NCBI GenBank assembly: GCA_900759045.1 | Contig: CAAETU010000054.1 | Span: 1-48,892 of the forward strand | Reading direction: 5' to 3' | Length of the DNA: 48,892 nucleotides | DNA from: an uncultured Collinsella sp. | GTDB taxonomy: Bacteria > Actinomycetota > Coriobacteriia > Coriobacteriales > Coriobacteriaceae | Shown here: positions 33,408-41,743 of the stretch, one piece after another | Layout: every line of letters begins with the position of its first letter | How positions within the stretch are numbered: position 1 is the stretch's first letter | Program-made: the position numbers and the translations under genes | Notes under the pieces: model-generated | What the model saw: the letters and a program-made list of their open reading frames with translations, nothing else | The model's database searches: none | Told to the model about the DNA's origin: nothing

Positions 33408-34937
33408 ATGAACGAGTCATATCGCCTGGGTGAGCAATCGATTATTGCCTATCTTCAGCGACTTGCGAATGGCATCTCGACCGCCGAACTCGATGTTGCC
33501 GCGCTGCCTGCTGAGCTGCGCGCCGTTGGCGAGCAACTGCAAAAGACGCATGCCATCCTGCAACAAGAGCGCCGGCTGCTTGAGAGCAACGCCTATATCG
33601 ACCCGCTCACCAACTTGGGCAACCGCGGCGGACTCGACCGTCACGTCGAGCAACTCTGGCACAAAGGTGACCCCTTCACCTGCGCCTATATTGACATCGA
33701 CCATCTCAAACATTGCAATGATAGGTTTGGCCACGCCGAAGGCAATCGCTATATTCTGAGCATCTGCCGCACGCTCTCCGAAACCATGGAGCACGATGAG
33801 ATGCTGTTCCGCATCGGTGGAGACGAGTTTGTGTTCATCTCGCTCTCCGCAAACGAGACCGAACTCGAGCAGCGCTTGGAGCGGGTACGTGCCGGGCTGA
33901 TCGAGGCGAGCTCAAGTGGCAAGGCGCCCATGATCGCCAGCTTTAGCTTTGGCTGCTCGCGCGTCGATCCACTTGCCGGCGACACGCGTCGCCAGATGAC
34001 GATGGATGCCGATCGCAAGATGTATCGCTATAAGCTTATGCATCGTGTGCAGCAACCGAAAGACAATGACGCGCCGCAACGCCCAATCGTCGATCAGCTT
34101 CCCTGCAACGACCGGGTGTTCCAAGCGATCTCCATGAGCTCCGAGACGCGCTATCCGTTCATCCTTAACCTCGATACGGGAGAATCGCAATGGTCGGTTA
34201 ACGCCGTGCGCGATTTTGACCTGCCCTCCCAGCACCCTTTTAACTCACTCGACATGTGGCTCGCCCGCGTTCATCCCGAGGACCGCGACAACGTACGCGC
34301 CGAGCTCGACATGGTGATAAACGGCACGTGGCACTTCCACTACATGCAGTATCGCGTAATGGATGCCACCGGAAAATACGTGCTTTGCGACTGCACGGGC
34401 TACCGTTTGGACGGCACCGATACCGAGCCCAGCATGTATGTGGGCATTATCATCAACCGAAGCTTGGCAGATACGACCGACTCGGTAACGGGCCTGGGCG
34501 ATGTCCACGCCCTGGTCAACGCTATTGGAGAGATGCGCCGCGTGGCGCGCGAGGCAGGCTTTATTGCCATTAAGGTCGACGATATCGCTGAGGTCAATGC
34601 CCGCTTTGGCTTTGATGCGGGCGACCGTGTTTTGGCAGAAAGCGCTGCCTGCCTCATGGATTGTTCGCGCGGCAAGGGTCGCCTGTTCCGCTCGACGGGA
34701 CCAATGTTCGTGGCGCTTTTCGACGACTTTGATCCCGAAGAGACCGACGCGATCGCAGACGAAATCGAGCGGTTCCTGGGTTCCCCCGTGCTCATCGGCT
34801 CGCTTGAATATCAGCCACCCATTCGTGTAGCGACGCTTCATCTGGACGCTGTCGATCGACAGCCCGTTTCCATTTTGAACGAGCTCAAAGCGTTGCTTAA
34901 AGAGGCACCGCAAGTACCGGGCACCAAGCTGGACTAG
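33408..34937 (+). CDS. GGDEF-PAS diguanylate cyclase with degenerate second GGDEF
   Basis: A 509-residue paralog of the N-terminal half of the preceding protein. A coiled coil (about 15-60) leads to an intact GGDEF domain (GGDEF at 137-141, RIGGDEFVFIS). Then come a PAS-like domain (about 240-355) and a second GGDEF-fold domain that lacks the motif (about 360-500). There is no EAL domain, so it should only synthesise cyclic-di-GMP, in contrast to its neighbour. ATG 33408 follows AAGGAGG by 9 nt; an upstream frame start at 33381 has none. The pair probably arose by duplication. Confidence 0.9.
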   Translation: MNESYRLGEQSIIAYLQRLANGISTAELDVAALPAELRAVGEQLQKTHAILQQERRLLESNAYIDPLTNLGNRGGLDRHVEQLWHKGDPFTCAYIDIDHLKHCNDRFGHAEGNRYILSICRTLSETMEHDEMLFRIGGDEFVFISLSANETELEQRLERVRAGLIEASSSGKAPMIASFSFGCSRVDPLAGDTRRQMTMDADRKMYRYKLMHRVQQPKDNDAPQRPIVDQLPCNDRVFQAISMSSETRYPFILNLDTGESQWSVNAVRDFDLPSQHPFNSLDMWLARVHPEDRDNVRAELDMVINGTWHFHYMQYRVMDATGKYVLCDCTGYRLDGTDTEPSMYVGIIINRSLADTTDSVTGLGDVHALVNAIGEMRRVAREAGFIAIKVDDIAEVNARFGFDAGDRVLAESAACLMDCSRGKGRLFRSTGPMFVALFDDFDPEETDAIADEIERFLGSPVLIGSLEYQPPIRVATLHLDAVDRQPVSILNELKALLKEAPQVPGTKLD

Positions 34938-34941
34938 CGTT

Positions 34942-34986
34942 GTGGGGCGCGATGTGAAACACAAGCCGTTTCACATCGCGCCCCAC
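34942..34986. repeat. 19-bp perfect hairpin just after a stop codon
   Basis: Arms 34942-34960 and 34968-34986 are exact reverse complements (GTGGGGCGCGATGTGAAAC and its complement) around ACAAGCC. It starts 4 nt after the stop of the GGDEF gene. There is no T-tract, so it belongs with the stop-associated palindromes rather than the classical terminators. Confidence 0.75.
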
Positions 34987-35048
34987 GCCATCTACCCTCT
35001 CGTGCGATAATCCTCCGCAGCAGTCACCGACAGCAGAGGGAGTTTGTG

Positions 35049-35672
35049 ATGAAGGTTCTTTTGGTCAATGGCAGCCCCAAGGCAAACGGCAACACCGCCC
35101 GCGCACTCGCCGAGGTCGCAGAGCAACTTAATGCGGAAGGCATTGATACCGAGGTGTTTCAGCTGGGCGCCAAGCCCATTCGCGATTGCATCGGTTGCGG
35201 CCAGTGCGGCAAGCTTGGCGGTCGCTGCACCTTTGACGACGACGTGGTGAACGAGCTGATCGCTGCCGCCGAGCAGGCAGATGGCTTTGTCTTTGGCTCG
35301 CCCGTCTACTATGCGCACCCCAGCGGCCGCATCCTTTCGGCCCTCGATCGCGCCTTCTATGCAGGCGGGCATGCCTTTGAGCACAAACCCGGCGCCGCGG
35401 TCGCCGTCGCCCGTCGCGGCGGTACGTCGACCACCTTCGATGTGCTCAATAAGTACTTCACCATCAACCAGATGCCCGTGGTTGCCTCCACGTACTGGAA
35501 CAACGTGTTTGGTCGCGTGCCCGGCGACGCCAATGGGGACGCCGAGGGCCTTGCCACCATGCGCAACATCGGCAAAAACATGGCCTGGCTCCTTCGCTGT
35601 ATCGAGGCAGGACAGGCCGCCGGCATCAACGCACCCGAGGCAGATCGAGCAACGACCAACTTCATCAGGTAG
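35049..35672 (+). CDS. NAD(P)H-dependent FMN reductase, iron-sulfur flavoprotein-like
   Basis: A 207-residue flavodoxin-fold oxidoreductase. The N-terminal NGSPKANGNTARAL binds the FMN phosphate, and FGSPVYYAHPSG is the second FMN loop. Residues 47-60 carry four cysteines (Cys47, 50, 53, 60) spaced CX2CX2CX6C, which is the compact cysteine motif of iron-sulfur flavoproteins that hold a 4Fe-4S cluster. I infer cluster binding; it is not proven by sequence. The start ATG 35049 follows GAGGG by 8 nt, and GTG 35046 is close. It may form an operon with the next gene, 17 nt downstream. Confidence 0.85.
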   Translation: MKVLLVNGSPKANGNTARALAEVAEQLNAEGIDTEVFQLGAKPIRDCIGCGQCGKLGGRCTFDDDVVNELIAAAEQADGFVFGSPVYYAHPSGRILSALDRAFYAGGHAFEHKPGAAVAVARRGGTSTTFDVLNKYFTINQMPVVASTYWNNVFGRVPGDANGDAEGLATMRNIGKNMAWLLRCIEAGQAAGINAPEADRATTNFIR

Positions 35673-35689
35673 AACGGCGGAACAAATAC

Positions 35690-36031
35690 ATGAACGTGCA
35701 GATTTTTGGCACCAAAAAGTCCTTCGATACCAAGAAGGCCCAGCGCTATTTTAAGGAGCGCCGCATTAAGGTGCAGTTTATTGACCTTAAGGAAAAGGAG
35801 ATGAGCAAGGGCGAGCTCACGAGCGTGATGCAGGCGGTCGGCGGCATCGACAAGCTGCTCAACCCCAAAGCCAAGGACGAGGAGACGCTCGCGCTCATTC
35901 AGCACCTCACCCCCAGTCAGCGCTTCGATAAACTGCTCGAGAACCAGCAGGTTCTGGCCGAGCCCATCGTGCGCAACGGCAAAAAGGCCACCGTCGGTTA
36001 TTGCCCCGATGTATGGGGAGCCTGGGAGTAG
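35690..36031 (+). CDS. ArsC/Spx-family protein lacking the redox cysteine
   Basis: A 113-residue thioredoxin-fold protein of the ArsC/Spx/YffB family. The opening VQIFGTKKSFDTKKAQRYF aligns with YGIKNCDTIKKA, but the conserved cysteine is Ser11. KVQFIDLKEKEMSKGEL, the Gly-Gly-Ile-Asp turn and the closing LAEPIVRNGKKATVGYCPDVW fit the family. A thiol-based arsenate reductase role is unlikely. The only Cys is near the C-terminus (GYCPDVW). It follows the flavoprotein gene closely, so the two may share a transcript. Confidence 0.78.
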   Translation: MNVQIFGTKKSFDTKKAQRYFKERRIKVQFIDLKEKEMSKGELTSVMQAVGGIDKLLNPKAKDEETLALIQHLTPSQRFDKLLENQQVLAEPIVRNGKKATVGYCPDVWGAWE

Positions 36032-36117
36032 CTTGTGTTATTTGCCGGCGCGTGGGTATAAGAGCAGGCGTTTGGCATATGATTCAGCTGTAAGCCATGT
36101 CTAACAAAGGAGGGCAC

Positions 36118-37248
36118 ATGCCCAACAAACCCGTGAAGATCATCATGCTTACCGGATACCTCGGTGCCGGCAAGACCACGCTGCTCAACCACATCCTCGC
36201 TAACGACGGCGGCATCCGCGCCGCCGTGATTGTCAACGACATCGGCGAAATCAACGTCGATGCCAGCCTCATCGCTGACGGCGGCCTTTCCGAGACCGAC
36301 GACCTCATCCCGCTCACCAACGGCTGCATCTGCTGCACGCTTTCGGATGACCTGGCCAACCAGCTGCAGGGCATCGCCGATTCGGGCAACTTCGACTACA
36401 TCATCATCGAGGCCTCGGGCATTTGCGAGCCCATCCCCATCGCCTACACCATCTCGAGCTTCTGCGACGAGGCCAAGGTGGGCGGCGAGCCCAAGCTTGC
36501 GCTCGACAACATCGTGGCCGTGGTCGACTGCGCCCGCATGTACGACGAGTTCAACGGCGGCCGCGACCTGCTGGCAGAGGATATCGACGAGGACGACATC
36601 GAGAGCCTGCTCATCCAGCAGATCGAGTTCTGCTCCACGCTGATCCTCAATAAGACCGATACCGTGACGCCCGAGCAGATCGCCGAGCTCAAGGCCATCG
36701 TGCGCAGCCTGCAGAAAGACGCCGTGATCGTCGAGGCCCAAAACGGCGAGGTTCCCATGGAGGAACTGCTCGATACCGACCGCTTCGACTTTATGCGCGC
36801 CTACAACTCCGCTGCCTGGATCGAGGCCATGGAGCATCCCGAGGAGCACGACGACCCCGAGGTGCTCGAGTACGACATCGAGACCTTTGTTTACTCGCGC
36901 CGCAAGCCGTTTGACCTGCAGAAGTTCACCGATTTTGTTGAGCAGGAGTGGCCCGACGAGGTCATCCGCGTCAAGGGTCCGCTGTGGCAGACCGGCGATC
37001 CGGACATGTGCTACATGTTCGAGCAGGCTGGCCACCAGATGCGCCTGATGGAGAACGGCCTGTTCGTTGACTCGGCACCCGAGGGCGAGAAGCAGAAGAT
37101 CATCGACGAGAACCCCGAGATCATGCAAATTTGGGACGACGAGACGGGCGACCGCATGACGAGCCTGTGCATCATCGGCCGTCACATGGACAAGGATACG
37201 CTCATCGCCTCCCTCGATGCCTGCCTGACCGACTGGCACCGCGCCTAG
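36118..37248 (+). CDS. CobW/G3E-family GTPase (zinc-chaperone type)
   Basis: A 376-residue P-loop GTPase. The Walker A motif is GYLGAGKTT, the metal motif is NGCICCTL (CxCC), and the G4 motif is LNKTD. The N-terminal half is the GTPase and the C-terminal half the CobW_C domain with a Glu/Asp-rich stretch. These proteins (YjiA, ZNG1, CobW) deliver metal ions, often zinc. No Zur-type operator is recognised nearby, so the metal is uncertain. ATG 36118 is chosen because AAAGGAGGG lies 3-4 nt before it; ATG 36097 lies upstream of that site. A strong terminator follows. Confidence 0.9.
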   Translation: MPNKPVKIIMLTGYLGAGKTTLLNHILANDGGIRAAVIVNDIGEINVDASLIADGGLSETDDLIPLTNGCICCTLSDDLANQLQGIADSGNFDYIIIEASGICEPIPIAYTISSFCDEAKVGGEPKLALDNIVAVVDCARMYDEFNGGRDLLAEDIDEDDIESLLIQQIEFCSTLILNKTDTVTPEQIAELKAIVRSLQKDAVIVEAQNGEVPMEELLDTDRFDFMRAYNSAAWIEAMEHPEEHDDPEVLEYDIETFVYSRRKPFDLQKFTDFVEQEWPDEVIRVKGPLWQTGDPDMCYMFEQAGHQMRLMENGLFVDSAPEGEKQKIIDENPEIMQIWDDETGDRMTSLCIIGRHMDKDTLIASLDACLTDWHRA

Positions 37249-37287
37249 GTTTATCCAAGCAGGCATTTTTCCGCCTACGTAGCCGCC

Positions 37288-37322
37288 AAACCACCACGAA
37301 GGTGCCCTTCGTGGTGGTTTTT
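37288..37322 (+). terminator. Strong terminator of the CobW gene
   Basis: A 15-bp perfect stem, AAACCACCACGAAGG (37288-37302) and 37306-37320, with a TGC loop and a run of T after it. TrmL starts 22 nt later. Confidence 0.9.
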
Positions 37323-37343
37323 CGTTCTAAGCCAAGGAGATTC

Positions 37344-37943
37344 ATGTTCAATATCGTGCTGTATGCGCCCGAGATTCCAGCCAATACGGGCAATATCGGC
37401 CGCACCTGCGTGGTTACCGGCGCCCGCCTGCATCTGGTGGAGCCGCTGGGGTTTTCGCTCGACGACAAGACGGTGCGTCGCGCCGGACTGGGCTACTGGC
37501 AAAACTTAGACGTGACGACCTATGCCGACTGGGAGGACTTCCTTGCCCGCAACGGCCTCTCCCCCGCCGATGAGCGCCTGCACCTGCTGACTAAAAAGGC
37601 TCGTCGCACCTATGCGCAAAGCACCTATCGCGACGGCGACTTCTTGGTCTTTGGCAGCGAGAGCTCGGGCATTCCCGAGCCACTGCTTGCCGCGGCGCCC
37701 GAGCGCTGCGAGCGCATCCCGATGCTGCGCGATTGCGACTCGCTTGATAACGCCGAGACTTGGGAAGCCCACGAGGTGTCGCTGGGGCATATCGAGGACG
37801 GCCATGAGGCCATCCTTCGGCAGGATATCTGCGGCAACTTCGTCAATCCGGACGACTACCGCATCAGCGCACTCAACCTCTCCAACAGCGCCGCCATCGT
37901 CCTCTACGAAGCCCTGCGCCAAACAGGCTTTGCCGGCATGTGA
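37344..37943 (+). CDS. trmL: tRNA (cytidine/uridine-34-2'-O)-methyltransferase TrmL
   Basis: A 199-residue SPOUT-family methyltransferase that modifies the wobble base of tRNA-Leu. It opens FNIVLYAPEIPANTGNIGRTC, has LVEPLGFSLDDKTVRRAGLGYW, the motif FGSESSGIPEPLL and the closing SALNLSNSAAIVLYEALRQ of the deep knot. Between the last two lies an insertion of about 40 residues (DCDSLDNAETWEAHEVSLGH and following) that the usual 155-160 residue TrmL lacks. ATG 37344 follows AAGGAG. The stop codon TGA is in a short palindrome and the last residue, Met, is coded by it. Confidence 0.93.
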   Translation: MFNIVLYAPEIPANTGNIGRTCVVTGARLHLVEPLGFSLDDKTVRRAGLGYWQNLDVTTYADWEDFLARNGLSPADERLHLLTKKARRTYAQSTYRDGDFLVFGSESSGIPEPLLAAAPERCERIPMLRDCDSLDNAETWEAHEVSLGHIEDGHEAILRQDICGNFVNPDDYRISALNLSNSAAIVLYEALRQTGFAGM

Positions 37944-37968
37944 CAAAGGAACTGTCCCTTTGTCACAT
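37938..37968. repeat. GTGACAAAGG palindrome, copy 1 (on the trmL stop)
   Basis: ATGTGACAAAGG (37938-37949) and its exact complement (37957-37968) flank AACTGTC. The trmL codons ATG TGA (Met, stop) are its first six bases. Related copies lie at 39194-39226 and 42922-42954. Confidence 0.85.
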
Positions 37969-38039
37969 TCAAGCGCCACGCCGACGGCACACACGCCTAA
38001 TTGATGCTCTAGATAAAGAGCCCTCACTTTTAATCAGAA

Positions 38040-38063
38040 TTAACTAAAGTAAAATGAAGTTAA
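38040..38063. promoter_or_regulatory. TTAACT-N12-AGTTAA in the AAA-1 upstream region
   Basis: A 6-bp inverted repeat (38040-38045, 38058-38063) in an AT-rich stretch 25-48 nt before the GTG start. Possible operator or core promoter. Confidence 0.35.
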
Positions 38064-38087
38064 ACGGCGGTGTGAAAGGAGAGTCTT

Positions 38088-39188
38088 GTGAAATATCTCG
38101 AGAACCCGTTTACCCCCAGTTTTGGTGAGGTTCCTGCCCATCTCGCTGGCAGACAACAGATTATTCGGGATTTGGACCGTGCCTTCTTGAGCCAGCGCAG
38201 GCGCCCAGAATTGACCTCGATCTTCTCAGGCGCGCGTGGAACCGGTAAAACCGCTCTCATGTCGTCGCTCGCGACAAGGGCGGAATCCCACGGCTGGATT
38301 GCCGTAAAGACAACCGCGCTCCCGGGAATGCTTGAGGAAATCGAGTTCGGGGCGAAACGCGCCGCAGCCCATCTCATCGACTCGTCCAACCACCTCGAAG
38401 TCACCGGTCTCGGAATTGCACCGCTCGGCAGCATCGAGGTCAGTCGCGTTCACGATGCCTCAACCTGGCGTTATCGCATGAGCGACATCATCGACCAGCT
38501 CAACGAGGCGGGCACCGGTCTGCTCGTCACGGTTGACGAGGTGGACCCGACACTCGACGAGATGATTCAGCTCGCAGCGACGTATCAGCACTTTGTGACC
38601 GATGGAAAACGCGTCGCCCTGCTCATGGCGGGACTTCCCAACAACGTATCGACGCTACTGAACCACAAGACGGTCTCGTTCCTTCGCCGCGCCCAACAAT
38701 ATCATCTGGGTCGCATTGCCGACTATGACGTACGCGAGGCCTTGATTCGCACGATCCAGGAAAACGATCGCCTGGCAGATGCTGAGGGAATCGATAGAGC
38801 CGTTCGCTCGATCTCTGGTTTTCCCTTCCTATTGCAACTCGTAGGCTACCGTGCCTGGGATCTCACAAGCGATTCGAAGGAAATCTCGTCACGCGACTTT
38901 GACCTGGGAATCAAAATCGCGCGCGACGAAATGGACGACCGAATCCTCGCGGCAACCTATCGGGAACTCACTGCAGAGGACAAGCGATTCCTCATCGCCA
39001 TGCTCGATGACGAGGAAGAGTCCACCACCGCTGACCTTGTCGAGCGCCTTAAGCGTTCGCCGCAGCAGGTCTCCCGCTACCGACGCCGCATGATAGACGC
39101 CGGCATCATCGGGGAGCGAGGACGAGGGCTCGTCGCATTTGAATTGCCATTCTTCCGCGACTATCTCGCCGCTCAATGCGTGAAATAG
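38088..39188 (+). CDS. AAA ATPase with C-terminal winged helix (paralog 1)
   Basis: A 366-residue P-loop ATPase of the Cdc6/Orc-like or archaeal-ATPase type. The Walker A motif is GARGTGKT (48-55), Walker B is LLVTVDEVD (Asp150, Glu151) and LLMAGLP is sensor-1-like (about 187). Residues 300-366 look like a winged helix (STTADLVERLKRSPQQVSRYRRRMIDAGII). It shares FLRRAQQxxLG and QLVGYxxW with the ATPase at 41736-42854. GTG 38088 follows AAAGGAG by 6 nt. No partner gene is recognisable. It is enclosed by palindromes at both ends. Its biological role is unknown. Confidence 0.82.
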   Translation: MKYLENPFTPSFGEVPAHLAGRQQIIRDLDRAFLSQRRRPELTSIFSGARGTGKTALMSSLATRAESHGWIAVKTTALPGMLEEIEFGAKRAAAHLIDSSNHLEVTGLGIAPLGSIEVSRVHDASTWRYRMSDIIDQLNEAGTGLLVTVDEVDPTLDEMIQLAATYQHFVTDGKRVALLMAGLPNNVSTLLNHKTVSFLRRAQQYHLGRIADYDVREALIRTIQENDRLADAEGIDRAVRSISGFPFLLQLVGYRAWDLTSDSKEISSRDFDLGIKIARDEMDDRILAATYRELTAEDKRFLIAMLDDEEESTTADLVERLKRSPQQVSRYRRRMIDAGIIGERGRGLVAFELPFFRDYLAAQCVK

Positions 39189-39193
39189 GCATC

Positions 39194-39226
39194 AATGAGG
39201 CAAAGGGACTGTCCCTTTGCCTCATT
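39194..39226. repeat. GCAAAGGGACTGTCCC palindrome, copy 2
   Basis: Arms 39194-39209 and 39211-39226 are perfect 16-bp complements (AATGAGGCAAAGGGAC) with one central base. It starts 5 nt after the stop of the AAA-1 gene and ends 4 nt before the UvrA-like stop on the other strand, so it fills the convergent gap. Confidence 0.88.
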
Positions 39227-39229
39227 CGG

Positions 39230-41743
39230 TTATAGGTAGCGACCGGTGATACTTGCGGAGCAGGCTGCGATGTCGCCCGGCGTACCGGCGCAGACGATTT
39301 GCCCGCCGGCGCCACCACCGCCCGGGCCCATGTCGATCACGTAATCGGCGTTACGGATAAGGTCGAGATCGTGTTCGATCACGATAACCGTGGCGCCCTT
39401 GGCAACGAGGCCGTCGAACACACTCAGCAACACCTGAATATCGAGCGGATGCAGGCCGATCGTGGGCTCGTCGAATACGAATACGGCATCATCCTGCACG
39501 CGACCCATCTCGCTCGCAAGCTTAAGACGCTGCGCCTCGCCGCCCGAGAGCGCCGGTGTGGGCTCACCGAGTGTGAGATAGCCCAGGCCCAGGTCGTGCA
39601 AGGTCTGCAAGCGCGCCTGAACCTTCTTGAGTCCCACCGTGGCGTCGAGGGCCTCGTCCACACTCATGTCCATGAGCTGCGGCAACGTAAGCAGACTCCC
39701 GTCCTTGCCCTCGCGATGGATATGCGAAGCCGCGTCTGCATAACGCGAGCCGCGACATGCCGGGCAGACGATCTCGACGTCGGGCAAAAACTGCACGTCG
39801 AGCGATATCGAGCCCGTGCCGTCACACGTAGGGCAGCGCAAGGCGCCAGTGTTGTAACTGAAGGCGCCCGCCTTGTAGCCGGCTGCCTTGGCTTCGGGCG
39901 TACGGGCGAAGGCGCGACGCAGCTCATCATGGATGTCGGCATAAGTCGCCACCGTCGAGCGCACGTTGGCGCCGATGGGAGTGGCGTCAATCAGGTTGGC
40001 GCGGGCAATGCCTTCGGCATCGACCCAGCGCACGTGTCTTGGCAGACGCTCGCCATCTGCCTGCGCCTTGAGTGCCGGAATGAGCGTCTCAAGCACCAGC
40101 GTCGTCTTGCCCGAACCCGAAACGCCCGTCACCGCAACGAGACGGCCGCGCGGGATATCGACTTCGAGCGGTTTGACGGTATGGATGGTATCGGTTGCCA
40201 TACGGATGTGGCCCTGGTCGAACATTTCCTCGTCAGTCACCTGCGGACGCAAGCGCTTGGGCTCGGCGCGCAAAAACGGGGCGATGCGGCTGCCCTGCGA
40301 TTGCTCGACCTCGTCTACCGTGCCAGCGGCAATCACATTACCACCACCCGCTCCGGCAACGGGGCCCATCTCGACCAGATAGTCGGCTTCCACCAGTACG
40401 CGCGTATCGTGGTCGACAACAACCACGGTGTTGCCGTCATCCACCAGATCGCGCATCACGCCCACCAAGCCGTCGACATTGGCGGGATGCAAGCCGATCG
40501 AAGGCTCGTCCAGCACATAGAGCACGCCCGTCGATCGGTTGCGCACCACGCGGGCGAGTTGCACGCGCTGGCGCTCACCCGTGGAGAGCGTGGCACCAGC
40601 GCGGTCGAGTGAAAGGTAATCGAGACCCAAGTCGACCAGGCGACGGGCCGCGCCCAAAAATGAATCGCAGATATCCATCGCCATGGGCCGCATCTCGACC
40701 GGCAAGGATGAGGGCACCCCGCGCACCCACTCGACCGCATCACCAAGCGTCATGGCCCCGGCCTGTGCCAGATTGATACCGCGCACCTGAGGCTGGCGCG
40801 CAGCCTCGGAGAGACGCGTGCCGCCGCAATCGCGGCATGCTCCCTCGCGCAAAAAGCGTGCAACGCGTTTGAGGCCCTTGTCGTCCTTAACCTTGGCGAG
40901 CGCATTCTCAACGGTATAGACGGCGTTGTAATAGGTAAAGTCGAGCGGCGTGGCGCCCTCGCCGTTTTTGGGAACGTAGAGAATGTGCTTCTTAACCGCC
41001 GGACCGTGGAACACGATGTCGCGCTCTTGAGGCGTGAGCTGGTTAAACGGCACGTCGGTGCGCACGCCCATCTCGCCGGCGACCTGCTTCATCAAATCCC
41101 ACATGAGCGTACCCCAGGGAAGCACCGCACCTTCGTTGATGGTCTTTGACTCGTCGGGCACCAGGCTCGCCTCGTCCACCTCGCGCATGACACCGGTGCC
41201 GCCACAGGTGGGGCATGCACCGCCACTGTTAAAGGCAAGGTCCTCGGCGCTCGGAGCGTAGAACTCGCGGTCGCACGTCGGACACGTGAGCGACAGGCCA
41301 GCCGCTACGTTGAGGCTTGGCTCCACACGCGCCCCGCAATGCGGGCACACGTGATGGGCGCAACGGCTAAAGAGCAGACGCAGGCTGTTGTTGAGCTCGG
41401 TCATGGTGCCAAAGGTGGAGCGCACGCCCGGCACGCTCGGACGCTGGTGCAGCGCGAGCGCCGCCGGTACGTGCAATACCTCATCCACCTGAGCGTGCTC
41501 GGCCTGCGTCAAACGACGGCGGGTATAAGTGCTGAGTGCTTCCAAGTAGCGACGCGAGCCCTCGGCATAAAGAACCCCCAGCGCCAGCGAACTCTTGCCC
41601 GAACCCGATACGCCGGCAATGCCCACGAGCTTTCCCAGCGGAATATCGATATCGATGTCCTTGAGGTTGTGTACGCGCGCGCCGCGCACCTCGATAGCCT
41701 GCGGGCTCATCTTCTGTTCCGTCACCTTTATCACCCTACTCAT
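39230..41743 (-). CDS. UvrA2-like ABC excinuclease-subunit protein
   Basis: An 837-residue tandem ABC ATPase of the UvrA family. It has two Walker A motifs (GVSGSGKSSLA, GVSGSGKTTLV), two signatures (LSTGERQRVQLA, LSGGEAQRLKLA), two Walker B motifs (DEPSIGLHP, DEPTIGLHP) and zinc-binding CxxC groups (CPHCG, CPTCD, CPTCDGTG, CPACRGS). It is shorter than housekeeping UvrA (about 940), as in class II UvrA2/DrrC-like proteins that have no UvrB-interaction module. Those have been linked to drug or lesion tolerance. Start choice is unsure: ATG 41743 overlaps the AAA-2 stop by 8 nt, and GTG 41725 or ATG 41710 are possible. The overlap indicates an operon with AAA-2. Confidence 0.88.
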   Translation of the reverse strand: MSRVIKVTEQKMSPQAIEVRGARVHNLKDIDIDIPLGKLVGIAGVSGSGKSSLALGVLYAEGSRRYLEALSTYTRRRLTQAEHAQVDEVLHVPAALALHQRPSVPGVRSTFGTMTELNNSLRLLFSRCAHHVCPHCGARVEPSLNVAAGLSLTCPTCDREFYAPSAEDLAFNSGGACPTCGGTGVMREVDEASLVPDESKTINEGAVLPWGTLMWDLMKQVAGEMGVRTDVPFNQLTPQERDIVFHGPAVKKHILYVPKNGEGATPLDFTYYNAVYTVENALAKVKDDKGLKRVARFLREGACRDCGGTRLSEAARQPQVRGINLAQAGAMTLGDAVEWVRGVPSSLPVEMRPMAMDICDSFLGAARRLVDLGLDYLSLDRAGATLSTGERQRVQLARVVRNRSTGVLYVLDEPSIGLHPANVDGLVGVMRDLVDDGNTVVVVDHDTRVLVEADYLVEMGPVAGAGGGNVIAAGTVDEVEQSQGSRIAPFLRAEPKRLRPQVTDEEMFDQGHIRMATDTIHTVKPLEVDIPRGRLVAVTGVSGSGKTTLVLETLIPALKAQADGERLPRHVRWVDAEGIARANLIDATPIGANVRSTVATYADIHDELRRAFARTPEAKAAGYKAGAFSYNTGALRCPTCDGTGSISLDVQFLPDVEIVCPACRGSRYADAASHIHREGKDGSLLTLPQLMDMSVDEALDATVGLKKVQARLQTLHDLGLGYLTLGEPTPALSGGEAQRLKLASEMGRVQDDAVFVFDEPTIGLHPLDIQVLLSVFDGLVAKGATVIVIEHDLDLIRNADYVIDMGPGGGGAGGQIVCAGTPGDIAACSASITGRYL

